A DNA stretch of 43,809 nucleotides from Patescibacteria group bacterium UBA5194 (GCA_002412935.1 DHWA01000017.1:1-43809); one strand, 5' to 3'. Positions 32,520-42,034 are shown, counted from the first letter of the stretch. Notes: generated by a model not told the origin, from the sequence alone. A program made the numbers and translations.

Positions 32520-33881
32520 CTACCCAACCACTTTCAATAAAATTAAACCTATAATTCAAAAAAACATTGAAAATAGAAATCATCCCATTACTATTTTTCA
32601 AAATCTTTTTTCACCAAATCTCCATGCTATTGTTCATTTAACTATATTGTTTGACATAACTGCTATAATTATAGTCATACTAGCAACACTTGAAATTAAT
32701 TTTCAATCTTTTGCATCTACAGCCATAGTTTGACTGATTGCATCTACATCTGCAAGTCATGAGATTATTCAAAGTGTGTAATAAAAATAATCTCACCAAA
32801 TATCTTTATATTCAGTTCAAACTGCAGCAATAAATTTTATCATAAGTACAAATAATGCAAACTTTATTGCTGGTCATACTGTAAATGGACTTTTATAATT
32901 TGATTCTATATCTGATTTTATAATTAATTTCTCATTTTTTGATTTATTGTAAAAATAATATATATATAATCACATTCAAACAAGCATCAAAATCGCTGGA
33001 ACAGTAATTGCATTTAACATATTTATATTAAATAAAAGCACTATCAAGATTACTCTTATAAACATTATTGCTGAAGCTATAAGTGTTCAAACTACATATA
33101 AATCTATATTTTTTGTATCTTTTTTAGAATTTTCAGTCATAGAAGCTGTAACTGCTGTTGATGAAATAAGTCATCAAATAGCACCAGAAGCAATTATACT
33201 ATTTTTTTCTCATATAAATTTTGAAAGTATATATCAAACATAACTAATGGCTGACATTAATACAACAAAAAACCAAATTCAATATGGATTAAAAAACTCT
33301 ATATTAACAATTGGTAAATTTAAAGCTTCTGTAGAATATCATAAAATTTGTAAAATTTGAAATATAGAAAATTTCAAATCAGGTAGTAATGGTAAAATAA
33401 CAATAGAAATAACTGCAAATTTTAAAGTATTACTTACTTCTTCCCTACTTATTTTTTCCTTTGCTTTCATTAAAAAATCTTTAGAAGAAAGAATAAATGT
33501 AATGATAATAGAAAAAATAACAGCAAATTTAGAAAATCATAAGATTACAAAAACTCATAAAAAATAAGTTAAAAACACTGCTATCTCAGTAGTTAATCAT
33601 AATTGTTTTTCCTTAAATACTCAATAAATATATGAAACCAAAGTAAAGGCTCATAAAATAATTATTGATGTAATAAGTATAATATGACTATTTAATATAT
33701 TATCTAAAGCAACACTTATTCATCAAAAAAGAGAAATCAAAGCAAAAGTTCTTATTCAACCAAAAGAAGGCCTTTCTTTTATATCTAAATCTTTTTTATT
33801 AAATATATCTCTTTCAGCTCAAACTATTGCTCATAATAAAGCAGATAATAATAATTGTAAAACAAATGTTACTAAATCCAT
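32520..33881 (-). CDS. MgtC/SapB-DUF4010 membrane protein, 453 aa
   Basis: An N-terminal MgtC-like domain has the family signature LLGAIVGAERD and RPSFGGIRTFALISLFGG (residues 14-55). The DUF4010 part has SGAIGGLISSTAVTASMTEN and GLADVDAISQTMAVDA, and the whole has about 11-12 membrane spans. Members of this architecture are uncharacterised inner-membrane proteins, possibly transport related; MgtC proper affects Mg2+ and pH adaptation. It is followed 18 bp later by the Nudix gene. Function beyond the family is unknown. Confidence 0.9.
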
Positions 33882-33959
33882 AAAAATTAAATAAGAAATA
33901 AAATAGTAATATTTTTCTATGTTTAGTCTAATAAAATCTTTAACTAAATCAAATTTTTA

Positions 33960-35123
33960 TTATAAACTTCTTCCGACTATATATCAGCTTGTCCAGGCAA
34001 ATTGTAAATTAAATCATCACGTTTTACCAGTTATATCAAGTATTTCTCAAGCAAAATAAAGTCAAGATATAAGTTTTGATTCCAAATTATTGGTTAATTC
34101 ATCTATTTTTACTCATCATCAAGTAACTTTTGCTTCTTTCCAAGTTCTGTAATCTTGAAGTTCTAAACCTATTTTTAGATTTTCATTATTTAAATTAAAA
34201 AAACTAACTACTCTTTTCGGTGTTTTTTCGAGGTTAAAACTTAGTTTTAAAATAATATTTTCTTTTATAAATGATCTTGTAATATAATCATTTTTTTCAT
34301 TTTCTTGGATTTTTGATAAATCTAAATTATTAGTAAATTCAGTTAAATCAAGAGAATTAATGTATTCTCAAATAGCAATTGAAGAATTGAAAACTATAGG
34401 TCCTGATAGTCAAAAATGAGTAAAAAGTAATGGTCAAGTTTCTGAGTAAATAGTTTTTTTTGAGATATTTGAAATAACTTCTAATTTCAAGTCTGTGCTT
34501 ATTCAAGAAATATCACTTAAATCTTTTTTTGTTACCAAAGAACAAAGTCATCTATGTGGAGTTATAATTGTATGACCAAAATTTTTAGACCAAACATATC
34601 AGTCTCATGTAGTTCAAACATGGCTAAAACTTTTTCATCAAGTAGTTATAACTAATTTATCACAAGTATATTTATCTCAATTTTCTACTAATATTTCAAA
34701 ATTATCATTTTTAGATATTTCAATAACTCTAGAGTTATAAATTATATCTGTTTTATTTTGTTTTGATTTTTTAACAAATAAATCAAGTAATTGTTTACTA
34801 TTTCAACTTTCAAGTAAAAGTCTTCATCTGTCTTCTTCTATTATATTTATTCAATTTTCAGCAAAATATGAAATAATATCATAGTTATTAAATTTTTTAA
34901 ACATACTAATAAGAGCTTTTTTATTTTGACCAAAATAATCTCTTTCTGGCTCAATATCCATATTTGAAACATTAGCTCTTTCTCATCAAGAAAGTAATAT
35001 TTTTGTTCCGGGAGTTTTATTTTTTTCTATAATTAATTTACTTAAATTTTTTGGACTTTCTATTGAAGTAAAAAGACCAGATGCTCAAGCTCATATAATT
35101 ATTAAGTCGTAGTGTTTTTGCAT
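33960..35123 (-). CDS. HI0933/YhiN-family FAD-dependent oxidoreductase, 387 aa
   Basis: Two-dinucleotide-binding flavoprotein. The N-terminal FAD motif is YDLIIIGAGASGLFTSIES. LLSGGERANVSN matches the family LLSGGGRCN motif. VITTGGKSFSHVGTTGDGY is the second signature. THFGLSGPIVFNSS follows, and the C-terminal end has KVTGGGVKIDEL, LYFAGEILDITGKTGGFNLQ and AWTSGYIVG. Members include BaiN and YhiN; the role in most bacteria is unknown. Glycines in these motifs are largely TGA, including three in a row. It starts 9 bp after the PilX-like gene. Confidence 0.93.
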
Positions 35124-35132
35124 AAATAGTAA

Positions 35133-35735
35133 TTATTTTTCTATAATTTTTTTTTCTACATCAGTTCATCAAATATTTTTTGAAATTTTATATCTTTGAA
35201 ATACTCAAGTTCAAGTAAAATCTTTGTTCGAACTAATTGTAAATGTAGCTAATCATCATAAATTTTTTATAGATAAATTTGCTCTATCAAAAGAATTATT
35301 TAACATTCAAGTAAAAGAATTTAAATTTGTATTTGATATAACTCATGAACTTACAAAAGTACTTTCTAAAGAAGGATTTGCTCAACTAAATGATACTATT
35401 TCATAATAAATAGGTCATCAATTTTTTAGGCTTATAGTTCAGGTAAAATTTGAATTTCAAGAAAATGTAAAAGTGTTATTTTCATTGTTATTAATAGTAT
35501 AATAATTATCTATTTTAGTTATTTTTTCACTATTAGTAATATCTCATTCTAAATTAGAATTCACTAAATCGTTTATTTTATCATTTTTATTAAAAAGTTC
35601 TTCAATAAAACTATTTAATTTTATATTTTGATTAACTTTTGTTGATATAACAACAAATGATAATGTTAATGTTAAACTTAAAAATATACTCCAGATTAAA
35701 ATTGATGCTCTTATATTAGTTTTTTGCATATACAA
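35133..35735 (-). CDS. Membrane-anchored PilX-like / hypothetical protein, 200 aa
   Basis: A short N-terminus leads into a hydrophobic helix (NIRASILIWSIFLSLTLTLSFV, residues about 7-30), followed by a helical stretch and a beta-rich, Asn/Ser/Gly-rich exterior domain (FTGTISLKNGGPIYYEIVSF, LKNLGGLATFTISSNK-like strands). The leader RASILIWSIFLSLTL resembles PilX/PilW-type minor pilus proteins that lack the Glu5 processing motif. It is next to the divergent pilus ATPase gene, which supports a pilus role. Start could also be the second Met at 35729. Function is inferred. Confidence 0.75.
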
Positions 35736-35797
35736 TAAAAATATGTTAAAATATAAATAATATCTCTAAAACTCTTAATACTTTCTACTATTATTAT

Positions 35798-37132
35798 ATG
35801 CAAACTCAAATAAAAACAACAAAAAAAACAAAAATAGACTTAGAATCTACTAAAAAAGAAGATTTGAAAAAATGGGTTCTAGCTCTAGAAAAGAAAAGTG
35901 AGTATAGTTCAGATAAATTCACAAAAATCGAAGAAAAAATCAAAGATTCTATAGCTAGACAAGTAACAGATGAAGCATTAAGTGATATAACTGTCTGAGC
36001 GTTAGTTTTATGAAGTTCAGATATACATTTTGAATGTTTTGAAGGTAAAATCCAAGTAAGATTTAGAATAGATTGAGTTTTGGTTGATATTTTTACTTTA
36101 AATGCAAAAGAATATAAATTATTACTAGAAAGACTTAAATACTCAGCAAATTTAAAATTAAACATAATAAATCTGCCTCAAGATTGAAAATATAGTGTAA
36201 AAATAGAAGATAGAAAAATAGATATAAGAGTTTCTATACTTCCAACTAAATATTGAGAAAATGCAGTTTGTAGAATACTTGATTCTAAAACTAGTATAGT
36301 CAATTTTGAAGAACTATGATTTTTTTGGACAAGCAAAAGAATAATAGAAAAAACATTAGATAAAAAAAATGGTATGATTCTAGTTACATGACCAACTTGA
36401 TCAGGTAAAACAACTACACTTTATACAATGCTTTCTAAATTAAATACTAGAGATAAAAAAATCATTACATTAGAAGATCCAATAGAGTATGAAATGCCTT
36501 GAGTAATACAAACAGAAGTTAATGAAAAAGTAGGTTTTACATTTGAAAGTTGATTAAAATCTATATTGAGACAAGATCCTGATATAGTAATGGTATGAGA
36601 AATAAGAGATTCTGAAACTCTAACTACTGCTGTTAATGCTTCATTAACTGGGCATCTAGTATTATCAACACTACATACAAAAAGTGCAAGTGAGACAATA
36701 GATCGTATACTAAGTATGTGATTAAAACCATATATTATGGCTTCAGCACTTGATGTAATAATAGCTCAAAGACTAGTTAGAAAGATATGTGTACATTGTA
36801 AAATAGAAAAAGAAAAAACACCTCAAGAAATAGCACTTATAAAGGCTATGATGGAAGAAATAGATATGAAAAGTGTTTGAACTGAGAATATAAAATTATA
36901 TTATTGAACTTGATGTGATAAATGTAACAATAGTGGTTTTAAATGAAGAGTTTGAATATATGAAATAATTCACATAAATGAAAGTATCAGAGATCTAATT
37001 AGATGATCTCAAAAAAGTGATGAAATAATAAAAGCAGCAAAAGATACTTGATTTATATCAATGAAAGAAGATGGAATTTTGAAAGCTATAAAGTGATTTA
37101 CAACTATTGAAGAAGTATTAAGAGTTATCTAG
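35798..37132 (+). CDS. Type IV pilus / type II secretion assembly ATPase (GspE/PilB family), 444 aa
   Basis: Hexameric ATPase that powers pilin polymerisation. The N2-like domain has ALSDITVGALVLGSSDIHFE and VRFRIDGVL. Walker A is VTGPTGSGKTTTLY (G198 to K204; two Gly are TGA, the best proof of UGA as Gly in this window). The Asp box is ITLEDPIEYEM, Walker B RQDPDIVMVGEIRD, and the His box LSTLHTKSA. A Zn tetracysteine (CVHCK and CDKCNNSGF) is seen in GspE/PilB but not PilT. The shortened N-terminus lacks the long MshEN domain. It is divergent from the PilX-like gene. Confidence 0.95.
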
Positions 37133-37136
37133 TTTA

Positions 37137-37697
37137 TTAATCAATACTTAAAATAGTATCTCAATTAATTTTTGCAAATACAACTCAAGCTCTCATAAGT
37201 TTAATATGACCAAGAGTAAATTCATCAAATTTTATATTTGAAAGTATATTTTCTATACTTATACCAAACCTTTCAGCTATTTGTAAAATTTTCGGACTTA
37301 CTGCATAATAATTATTTCATAATTTATTTTGCATTTCAATATTAACAGGAGTATTTTCTCTTATAAAAATAAGAATAGGTTTTATTAATTTATCAATTAT
37401 TAATGGATCAAATTGTAGTCATTTTTTTTGATATAATTCTTTTAAATATTCAATAAATACTCTACTTTTTTCTTTTAGTTTAAGATTATAAATAATTAAA
37501 GGGATATTTTCATTTAAAAATAAAACTCTTTCTTCTTTGTCATTGTATTTAGGAAATGACTCACTTAACTCTCTTTTTGAAAAAAAATTATAAATTATAG
37601 CTTCAAAATTTATTGGGTCAGATAATATTTCAATAAGTTCAGTTTCATTTATTTCTTCTATTTGTTCTTGGGCTGAATTACTTTGGCTTAATTGCAT
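37137..37697 (-). CDS. Hypothetical protein, 186 aa
   Basis: Not recognised. Soluble, acidic and helical: Gln/Ser/Glu-rich N-terminus, then NETELIEILSDPINFEAIIY, an EERVLFLNENIPLIIYNLKL segment, and a C-terminal part with FGISIENILSNIKFDEFTLG. No signal peptide, membrane span or catalytic motif is seen. Its stop lies 5 bp from the stop of the convergent pilus ATPase gene. Continuous coding with four TGA-Gly codons supports it as real. Confidence 0.78.
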
Positions 37698-37720
37698 AAA
37701 TTATTTAATAAATAATAAAA

Positions 37721-37755
37721 ATAATGTACTTGCTTAAAAACAACAAGTACATTAT
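37721..37755 (-). terminator. Terminator after the YigZ-like gene
   Basis: Perfect 12-bp stem ATAATGTACTTG (37721-37732) / CAAGTACATTAT (37744-37755), loop of 11. On the minus strand it is followed by TTTTTATTATT. It ends the leftward unit of the gene at 37821-38246. Confidence 0.8.
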
Positions 37756-37820
37756 AATTAAAATATAAATATGTCAATAATTAATTCTATCTATTAAACA
37801 AGATTAATTACAATAAATAA

Positions 37821-38246
37821 TTAATTTTTTATCTTTTCAAAAAATATTTTACAGGAATTTATAACATGTTTATATCTATCTGATTGAAGTTTGATTCCTC
37901 AAAAATATCTTGTGACAACAAGAAGTAAATCAATAGCATTTTCTCTTTGTAATTCTCTAAGTATACACATCCCAGCTCAAGTTTCTCAATCATCATTTTT
38001 TCATTCTAGTATACTTCAATTTTCAAGTTTTACTCTAAATGCATAAGTGTTATGAGTTGCTTTTCTATAATAATCATCAGTTACAAGATTTTTCATAAAT
38101 TTATCAGCATCTTCTTTTGATTTTATACTAGTTCAAACAACTGTATATTTTGATTTTCTATCTATAATTATATCTTTATAAACTATAGTTTTATCACCTA
38201 TAGTAAATTCATCTGATAGACTTAGTGAAATTTGATTGTTTGACAT
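37821..38246 (-). CDS. YigZ/IMPACT-family (UPF0029) protein, 141 aa
   Basis: The conserved N-domain motif is present: DGETGAGMCILRELQRENAI then DLLLVVTRYFGGIKLQSDRY, matching the family DGEPsGTAG...vV.RYFGGiKLG pattern with the usual Pro and Gly changed. Length (141 aa) covers only the N-terminal domain; the second ferredoxin-like domain of YigZ is absent. Eukaryotic IMPACT regulates Gcn2; the bacterial role is unknown. Start is ATG at 38246, just before palindromic element 4 (38283-38383). Confidence 0.88.
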
Positions 38247-38282
38247 AAATTAGAAGTATTAAAAAGTTGTCATTATTACATG

Positions 38283-38383
38283 TTGTCATTCCCTTGAAGA
38301 AGGGAATCTTCCTTGTATTGTGGCTAATTTTATGTTTTTTTAGTACAATATAATGTAGATTCCCGCCTTCGCGAGAATGACAA
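38283..38383. repeat. Palindromic intergenic element 4
   Basis: TTGTCATTCCC at the left and GAGAATGACAA at the right. GGGAATCT/AGATTCCC pairs inside, and CCTTGAAGAAGG forms a small hairpin near the left end. An extra TTGTCAT at 38268 precedes it. It lies between glyS and the YigZ-like gene, immediately after the glyS stop. Confidence 0.8.
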
Positions 38384-38389
38384 ACTTTA

Positions 38390-39823
38390 TTATCTCAATT
38401 TAGCTCTTATAAATTCATTCAATTTACTTATTTCTACAAGTTCTTGTTCCATAGTATCTCTGTACCTGATTGTAACTTTTCAAGCATCATAGTTTTCACT
38501 ATCAATAGTTACACAAAAAGGTGTTCAGATTTCATCAAATCTAGCATATCTCTTCCCTACGCTACCTACATCATCATATTCACAAACAAAATCTTCAGCA
38601 AGTTGTTTAAATATTGGTTTTGCAATATCTGATATTTTCTTAACTATTGGCAAAATTCAGATAGTAATTGGTGCTATTTTTGGATCAAGTTTTAGGTAAG
38701 TTCTTGTATCTTCTCAATCTCATATTATTGTATATGCATCAACCAAAGTAGCAAGAAATAATCTAGTTAATCAAACTGATGGTTCAATTACATATGGAAT
38801 AAATTTTCTATTATTTACAGGGTCAAAATAAGATAAATCTTGTTTTGATTCTTTCATATGTGCTTTTAAGTCAAAATCTGTTCTATCAGCTATCCCCCGA
38901 AGCTCTCACCAACCAAATGGAAATTTAAATTCTACATCAGTTGTAGCATTGCTATAATGAGATAATTCATCTTTATCGTGATCTCTAAATCTAATAGATT
39001 CTTCTTTTAATCACAAAGTTTCAAGTAAAAATATTCTACAATTTTCTTTCCACTCTGCATGAACTTCTAAATCTTTACCAGGTTCACAAAAATACTCTAT
39101 TTCCATTTGTTCAAACTCTCTAGTTCTAAATATAAAATTACCTGGAGTTATCTCATTTCTAAATGCTTTTCAAACTTGAGCAACTCAAAATGGGATTTTT
39201 TTTCTACCCGTTCTTACTATATTTTGAAAGTTTACAAAAATTCATTGAGCTGTTTCTGGTCTCATAAAAATTGTTGCAGTAGAATCATCAGTAACTCATT
39301 GAAAAGTTTTGAACATCAAGTTAAATTTCTTGATATCTGTCCAATTTCATTCCTTTCAGTTATTTGGATTTTTTACTTTTTCTCAAACCATAACTTCTTT
39401 CTGTTTTTCTACACTCCAAGATTCTGGTAAATTATTGTTTATATCATATTTATCTTTTAAAAGTTTTTTTACATCAGTTCAAGCTTTTTCTAAAGTATTA
39501 ATCAAATCTTCTAAAAGTTTATCTGCTCTAAATCTCTCATTTGTATTTTTATCATCAATAAGTGGATCACTAAAACCTCATACATGTCAGCTTGCTACCC
39601 AAACTTGTGGGTTCATAAGTATTGCAGAATCAAGTAACATCATATCATCTTTTTTTTGAACAAATTCTTTTATCCACAGATTTTTTATATTTTCTTTCAT
39701 TCTTGCTCCATAAGGACCATAATCCCAACTATTTGCAAGTCATCCATAAATCTCACTTCAAGCATATACAAATCATCTATTTTTAGCCAGATTAACAATA
39801 TCATTCATTTCTATTGGTTTCAT
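38390..39823 (-). CDS. glyS: Glycyl-tRNA synthetase (alpha2 dimer type), 477 aa
   Basis: Charges tRNA-Gly, which here must serve GGN and UGA codons. Motif 1 region: GFVYASGEIYGGLANSWDYG. Middle: DSAILMNPQVWVASGHVGGF. Motif 2: AFRNEITPGNFIFRTREFEQ. RDHDKDELSHYSNATTDVEF precedes FKFPFGWGELxGIADRTDFD, where x (residue 309) is CGG; the Staphylococcus aureus enzyme has Trp there. Motif 3 is VIEPSVGLTRLFLATL, and the anticodon domain has GKRYARFDEIGTPFCVT. Full length. It is the second gene of a T-box-controlled operon, 28 bp after ridA. Confidence 0.97.
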
Positions 39824-39851
39824 AGGTTATTAGTATTAAAAAGTATTATAT

Positions 39852-40247
39852 TTATTTCATAGCAATTACATCAATTTCTATATCACAGCCTTGTTTTACA
39901 GTATTAGAAATTTCTATAAGTGTAGAAACTGGTTTTGAATTTGCAAAATATTTGTTTCTAATTGGAGAAATTTTTGCAAAATCTTTAATATTTGTTACAT
40001 AAATTACAGCTTTAACAACATCATCTAAAGTCATTCATCATTCTTTAAGTATTGATGAAATATATTCAAATACATACTCAGTTTGTTTTTCTATATTATC
40101 TGGAGCAACTGGAATACCATTTTTATCCATAGCTATTTGACCAGTAACAAAAATCATTTTTTCAGATTTTTTTAAATCAATTTCTAATCAAGGAGAATAT
40201 GCTCACATTACTTCTGCTCAATTCTTTGGATGTAATTGTTTTTTCAT
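39852..40247 (-). CDS. ridA: RidA-family (YjgF/YER057c/UK114) protein lacking the catalytic Arg, 131 aa
   Basis: Trimeric RidA family, whose classic members deaminate 2-aminoacrylate and other reactive enamines. Visible features: GAYSPGLEID at the N-terminus, IFVTGQIAMDKNGIPV, NIEKQTEYVFEYISSIL, VVKAVIYVTNIKDF and PVSTLIEISNTVKQGCDIEI. The Arg (R105 in Salmonella RidA) in the PAR motif is Ser here, so deaminase activity is doubtful. It lies between the T-box and glyS. The symbol is by family. Confidence 0.92.
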
Positions 40248-40268
40248 ATATAAATAGAATTAGAAATT

Positions 40269-40430
40269 AAAAAAGACCCAGAAAACTTATACATTTATAT
40301 AAGTTCTCGGGGTCCATTGTTTATTTGGACGGTTCCACCCAAGTTCCTTGTGATTATCACAAGACACTTTTATTATTTTAAAAATCTTCTACATAAGTTT
40401 CCAAGCTTATATCAACAAAGATTTTTAAAT
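40269..40430 (-). promoter_or_regulatory. T-box riboswitch (probable glycyl, short Stem I) upstream of ridA-glyS
   Basis: Minus strand, 5' to 3'. Stem I: AAAAATCTT / AAGATTTTT (plus 40418-40426, 40380-40388), inner stem ATAAG/CTTAT and terminal loop CTTGGAAA with the Gly codon GGA (plus 40400-40402). Stem III: CTTGTGATAATCACAAG. T-box core: GGGTGGAACCGTCC (plus 40327-40340). Terminator: GACCCCGAGAACTTATA with TATAAGTTTTCTGGGTC, then T6 (plus 40269-40314). The CCCCGAG of the terminator can instead pair with CTTGGG at the T-box core to form the antiterminator. Uncharged tRNA-Gly would turn glyS on. Confidence 0.87.
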
Positions 40431-40439
40431 CTCATTAAC

Positions 40440-40467
40440 AATATATACTTAAACTTAATTTTGTCAA
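40440..40467 (-). promoter_or_regulatory. Promoter of the T-box operon
   Basis: Minus strand TTGACA (plus 40462-40467), 16-bp spacer, TATATT (plus 40440-40445). The T-box leader begins about 10 bases further on. Confidence 0.6.
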
Positions 40468-40477
40468 AAAAATAATT

Positions 40478-40837
40478 CTAAAAATTTTTATCAACATCAA
40501 ATATTATTTTTATAGATTCAATAATATTATTTTGAATATTTTTATCTCAAATGAATCAGATTTTTTCTAAAATTCTTGATTTATCAATAACTCTTATTTG
40601 GTCTAATTTTATTTTAGATAATTCATTTATTCAAAAATCATTGTTTTTTTCAAGTAAAATCTCATAAGGATAAACTCTATCTAATTTTTTTGTTGTTAAA
40701 ATTGCAATAATAGTAGTATTTCATAAATCTGAAACTGCATTTGTTTGCAGAATAACACAAGGTCTAATTCAAGATTGTTCAGATCATTTAACAGGATTTA
40801 AATCAACCCAATATAATTCATATTGTTTATAATTCAT
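40478..40837 (-). CDS. mazF: MazF-family endoribonuclease toxin, 119 aa
   Basis: PemK/MazF fold: YELYWVDLNPVKGSEQSGIR then RPCVILQTNAVSDLGNTTII AILTT, the family pattern GxEqxgxRPxlvlxn and a Thr-rich strand. The catalytic-type Arg (SGIRPCV) is present. It would cut mRNA at short motifs. It starts 1 bp after a 74-aa gene that should be its antitoxin. The last third (IRVIDKSRILEKIGFI) matches the C-terminal helix region. Confident for family. Confidence 0.93.
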
Positions 40838-40838
40838 A

Positions 40839-41063
40839 TTAATTTTTATCAATTATAAATAAATAATCTTCAAATCAGAGATTTACTAAATCTAAATCAT
40901 CTTTTGATTGTGATAAAAATCAGTCTCTTAAATTTTTTCTAAGTAAATACAATCTATGATATTTTAATGCATCATTTATTATTTTACTTTTTTTACTGCT
41001 TGGAACATTTGATAAAAATTCAAAATTTTTTATTTCTGGTCTAAAAGAAATAGTTTGTAACAT
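40839..41063 (-). CDS. Putative antitoxin partner of MazF, 74 aa
   Basis: Short helical protein (MLQTISFRPEIKNFEFLSNV, then SSKKSKIINDALKYHRLYLL) with an acidic C-terminus (SKDDLDLVNLGFEDYLF). The N-terminal half looks like a ribbon-helix-helix DNA-binding domain; the acidic tail could occupy the MazF active site. It is 1 bp upstream of the toxin gene and has its own promoter. The family name is uncertain. Confidence 0.8.
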
Positions 41064-41092
41064 ATTTGTATTTTTAATTTGTATTACAATTT

Positions 41093-41120
41093 AGTATAAC
41101 AAAATAGATATTTTTGTCAA
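41093..41120 (-). promoter_or_regulatory. Promoter of the mazF-type TA operon
   Basis: Minus strand TTGACA (plus 41115-41120), 16-bp spacer, TATACT (plus 41093-41098), the best sigma70 match seen. It lies 30 bp ahead of the antitoxin start and touches the stop of the SLH gene upstream. Confidence 0.65.
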
Positions 41121-41123
41121 AAA

Positions 41124-41705
41124 TTATTTAACTTTTACTTCATCACTGTAAAGTATAAAATTTCTATAATCTAGGTAATCAGAAAATGTTTTTGCAATAA
41201 CAACAAATATAAATCATCTTTTAGCATCTATAGTTCATTCTACATCACCATTAATAAGTTTTAATTCATAGGCACTATTTACATAATCTTTTCCCCAATC
41301 TCCAGTATTGAACTTTCTATCTAAATTTCTAGCTTTAAATATAAGCTTCAATACTTCAGAAACTGTTATATTATCATTTGGTCTAAAAGTTGCATTTGCA
41401 CTTATAAATCAAGCTTTCAATGCTGCTTCTATATATTTACATCCCCAATCATCTTCTACATCTTTAAATTTCTTTTCACAAGTATTTTCAACTTTTAAGA
41501 ATGCAACATTTGCAACTATTTTCATTGCTTCTTTTCTTGTAATATTATCACCTATTCTATATTCATTAGGTTTTTTTGAAGAATCATTTATAAAAGATTT
41601 TGAAGCAAGATAATTTGCTGCACCAAATTGTTCAGGTTCAGTGAATGCATGCACTGAAGTAAAACTAATTGATAACAAAGCTATCAAAGATAATAATTTT
41701 TTCAT
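41124..41705 (-). CDS. Secreted S-layer-homology (SLH) domain protein, 193 aa
   Basis: Signal peptide MKKLLSLIALLSISFTSVHA with cleavage after Ala20. Three SLH-like units follow: AANYLASKSFINDSS with RIGDNITRKEAMKIVANVAF; KFKDVEDDWGCKYIEAALKA with FRPNDNITVSEVLKLIFKAR; and WGKDYVNSAYELKLINGDVE. SLH domains bind pyruvylated wall polymers, so this is probably a small wall-bound S-layer-type protein. It has two Cys that could pair (ENTCEKK, DWGCKY). A larger SLH-like protein is at the other end of the window (2515-3795). Confidence 0.92.
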
Positions 41706-41770
41706 ATTTTATTTAGATTAAAAAATAACTCTTAGATTTTATTCATAAGAATTATTTATGCAAAAAGAAT

Positions 41771-42034
41771 TTATAATTTTTTATAGACATCTCATCTTGA
41801 GTCAGCATTATAAAAGTAAATAAGAATTTTATTTTCTATTATTTCATATAAAAATCTATATTTTCATATTCTCAGTCTATAATGATTATCTTTTCATTTT
41901 AATGGTTTTATATTAAGATGATTAGAAAATGGAGAAATTGAAATCATATCTACACAATTAATATATCTAATAGCTATATCTCTATGTTTTTCTAGAAATT
42001 TATCTACTATTTTTGAAGTTTCAACTCTATACAT
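41771..42034 (-). CDS. RelE/YoeB-family toxin, 87 aa
   Basis: MYRVETSKIVDKFLEKHRDI, then LNIKPLKGKDNHYRLRIGKY and YRFLYEIIENKILIYFYNAD, ending with SRGDVYKKL. This is the classic RelE pattern with the conserved RLRIGxYR and a C-terminal R-GDVY motif. It would cut ribosome-bound mRNA. Its start overlaps the antitoxin stop by 8 bp (ATGTATAG), giving coupled translation. Secure at family level. Confidence 0.92.

Noticed and set aside
35806..36165. Open frame opposite the pilus ATPase
   Set aside because: The plus-strand ATPase has full catalytic motifs; the antisense frame has none.
36389..36391. UGA as Trp (code 4)
   Set aside because: The TGA codons in the Walker A loop and GalU nucleotide loop replace invariant Gly, and TGG is used at expected Trp positions.
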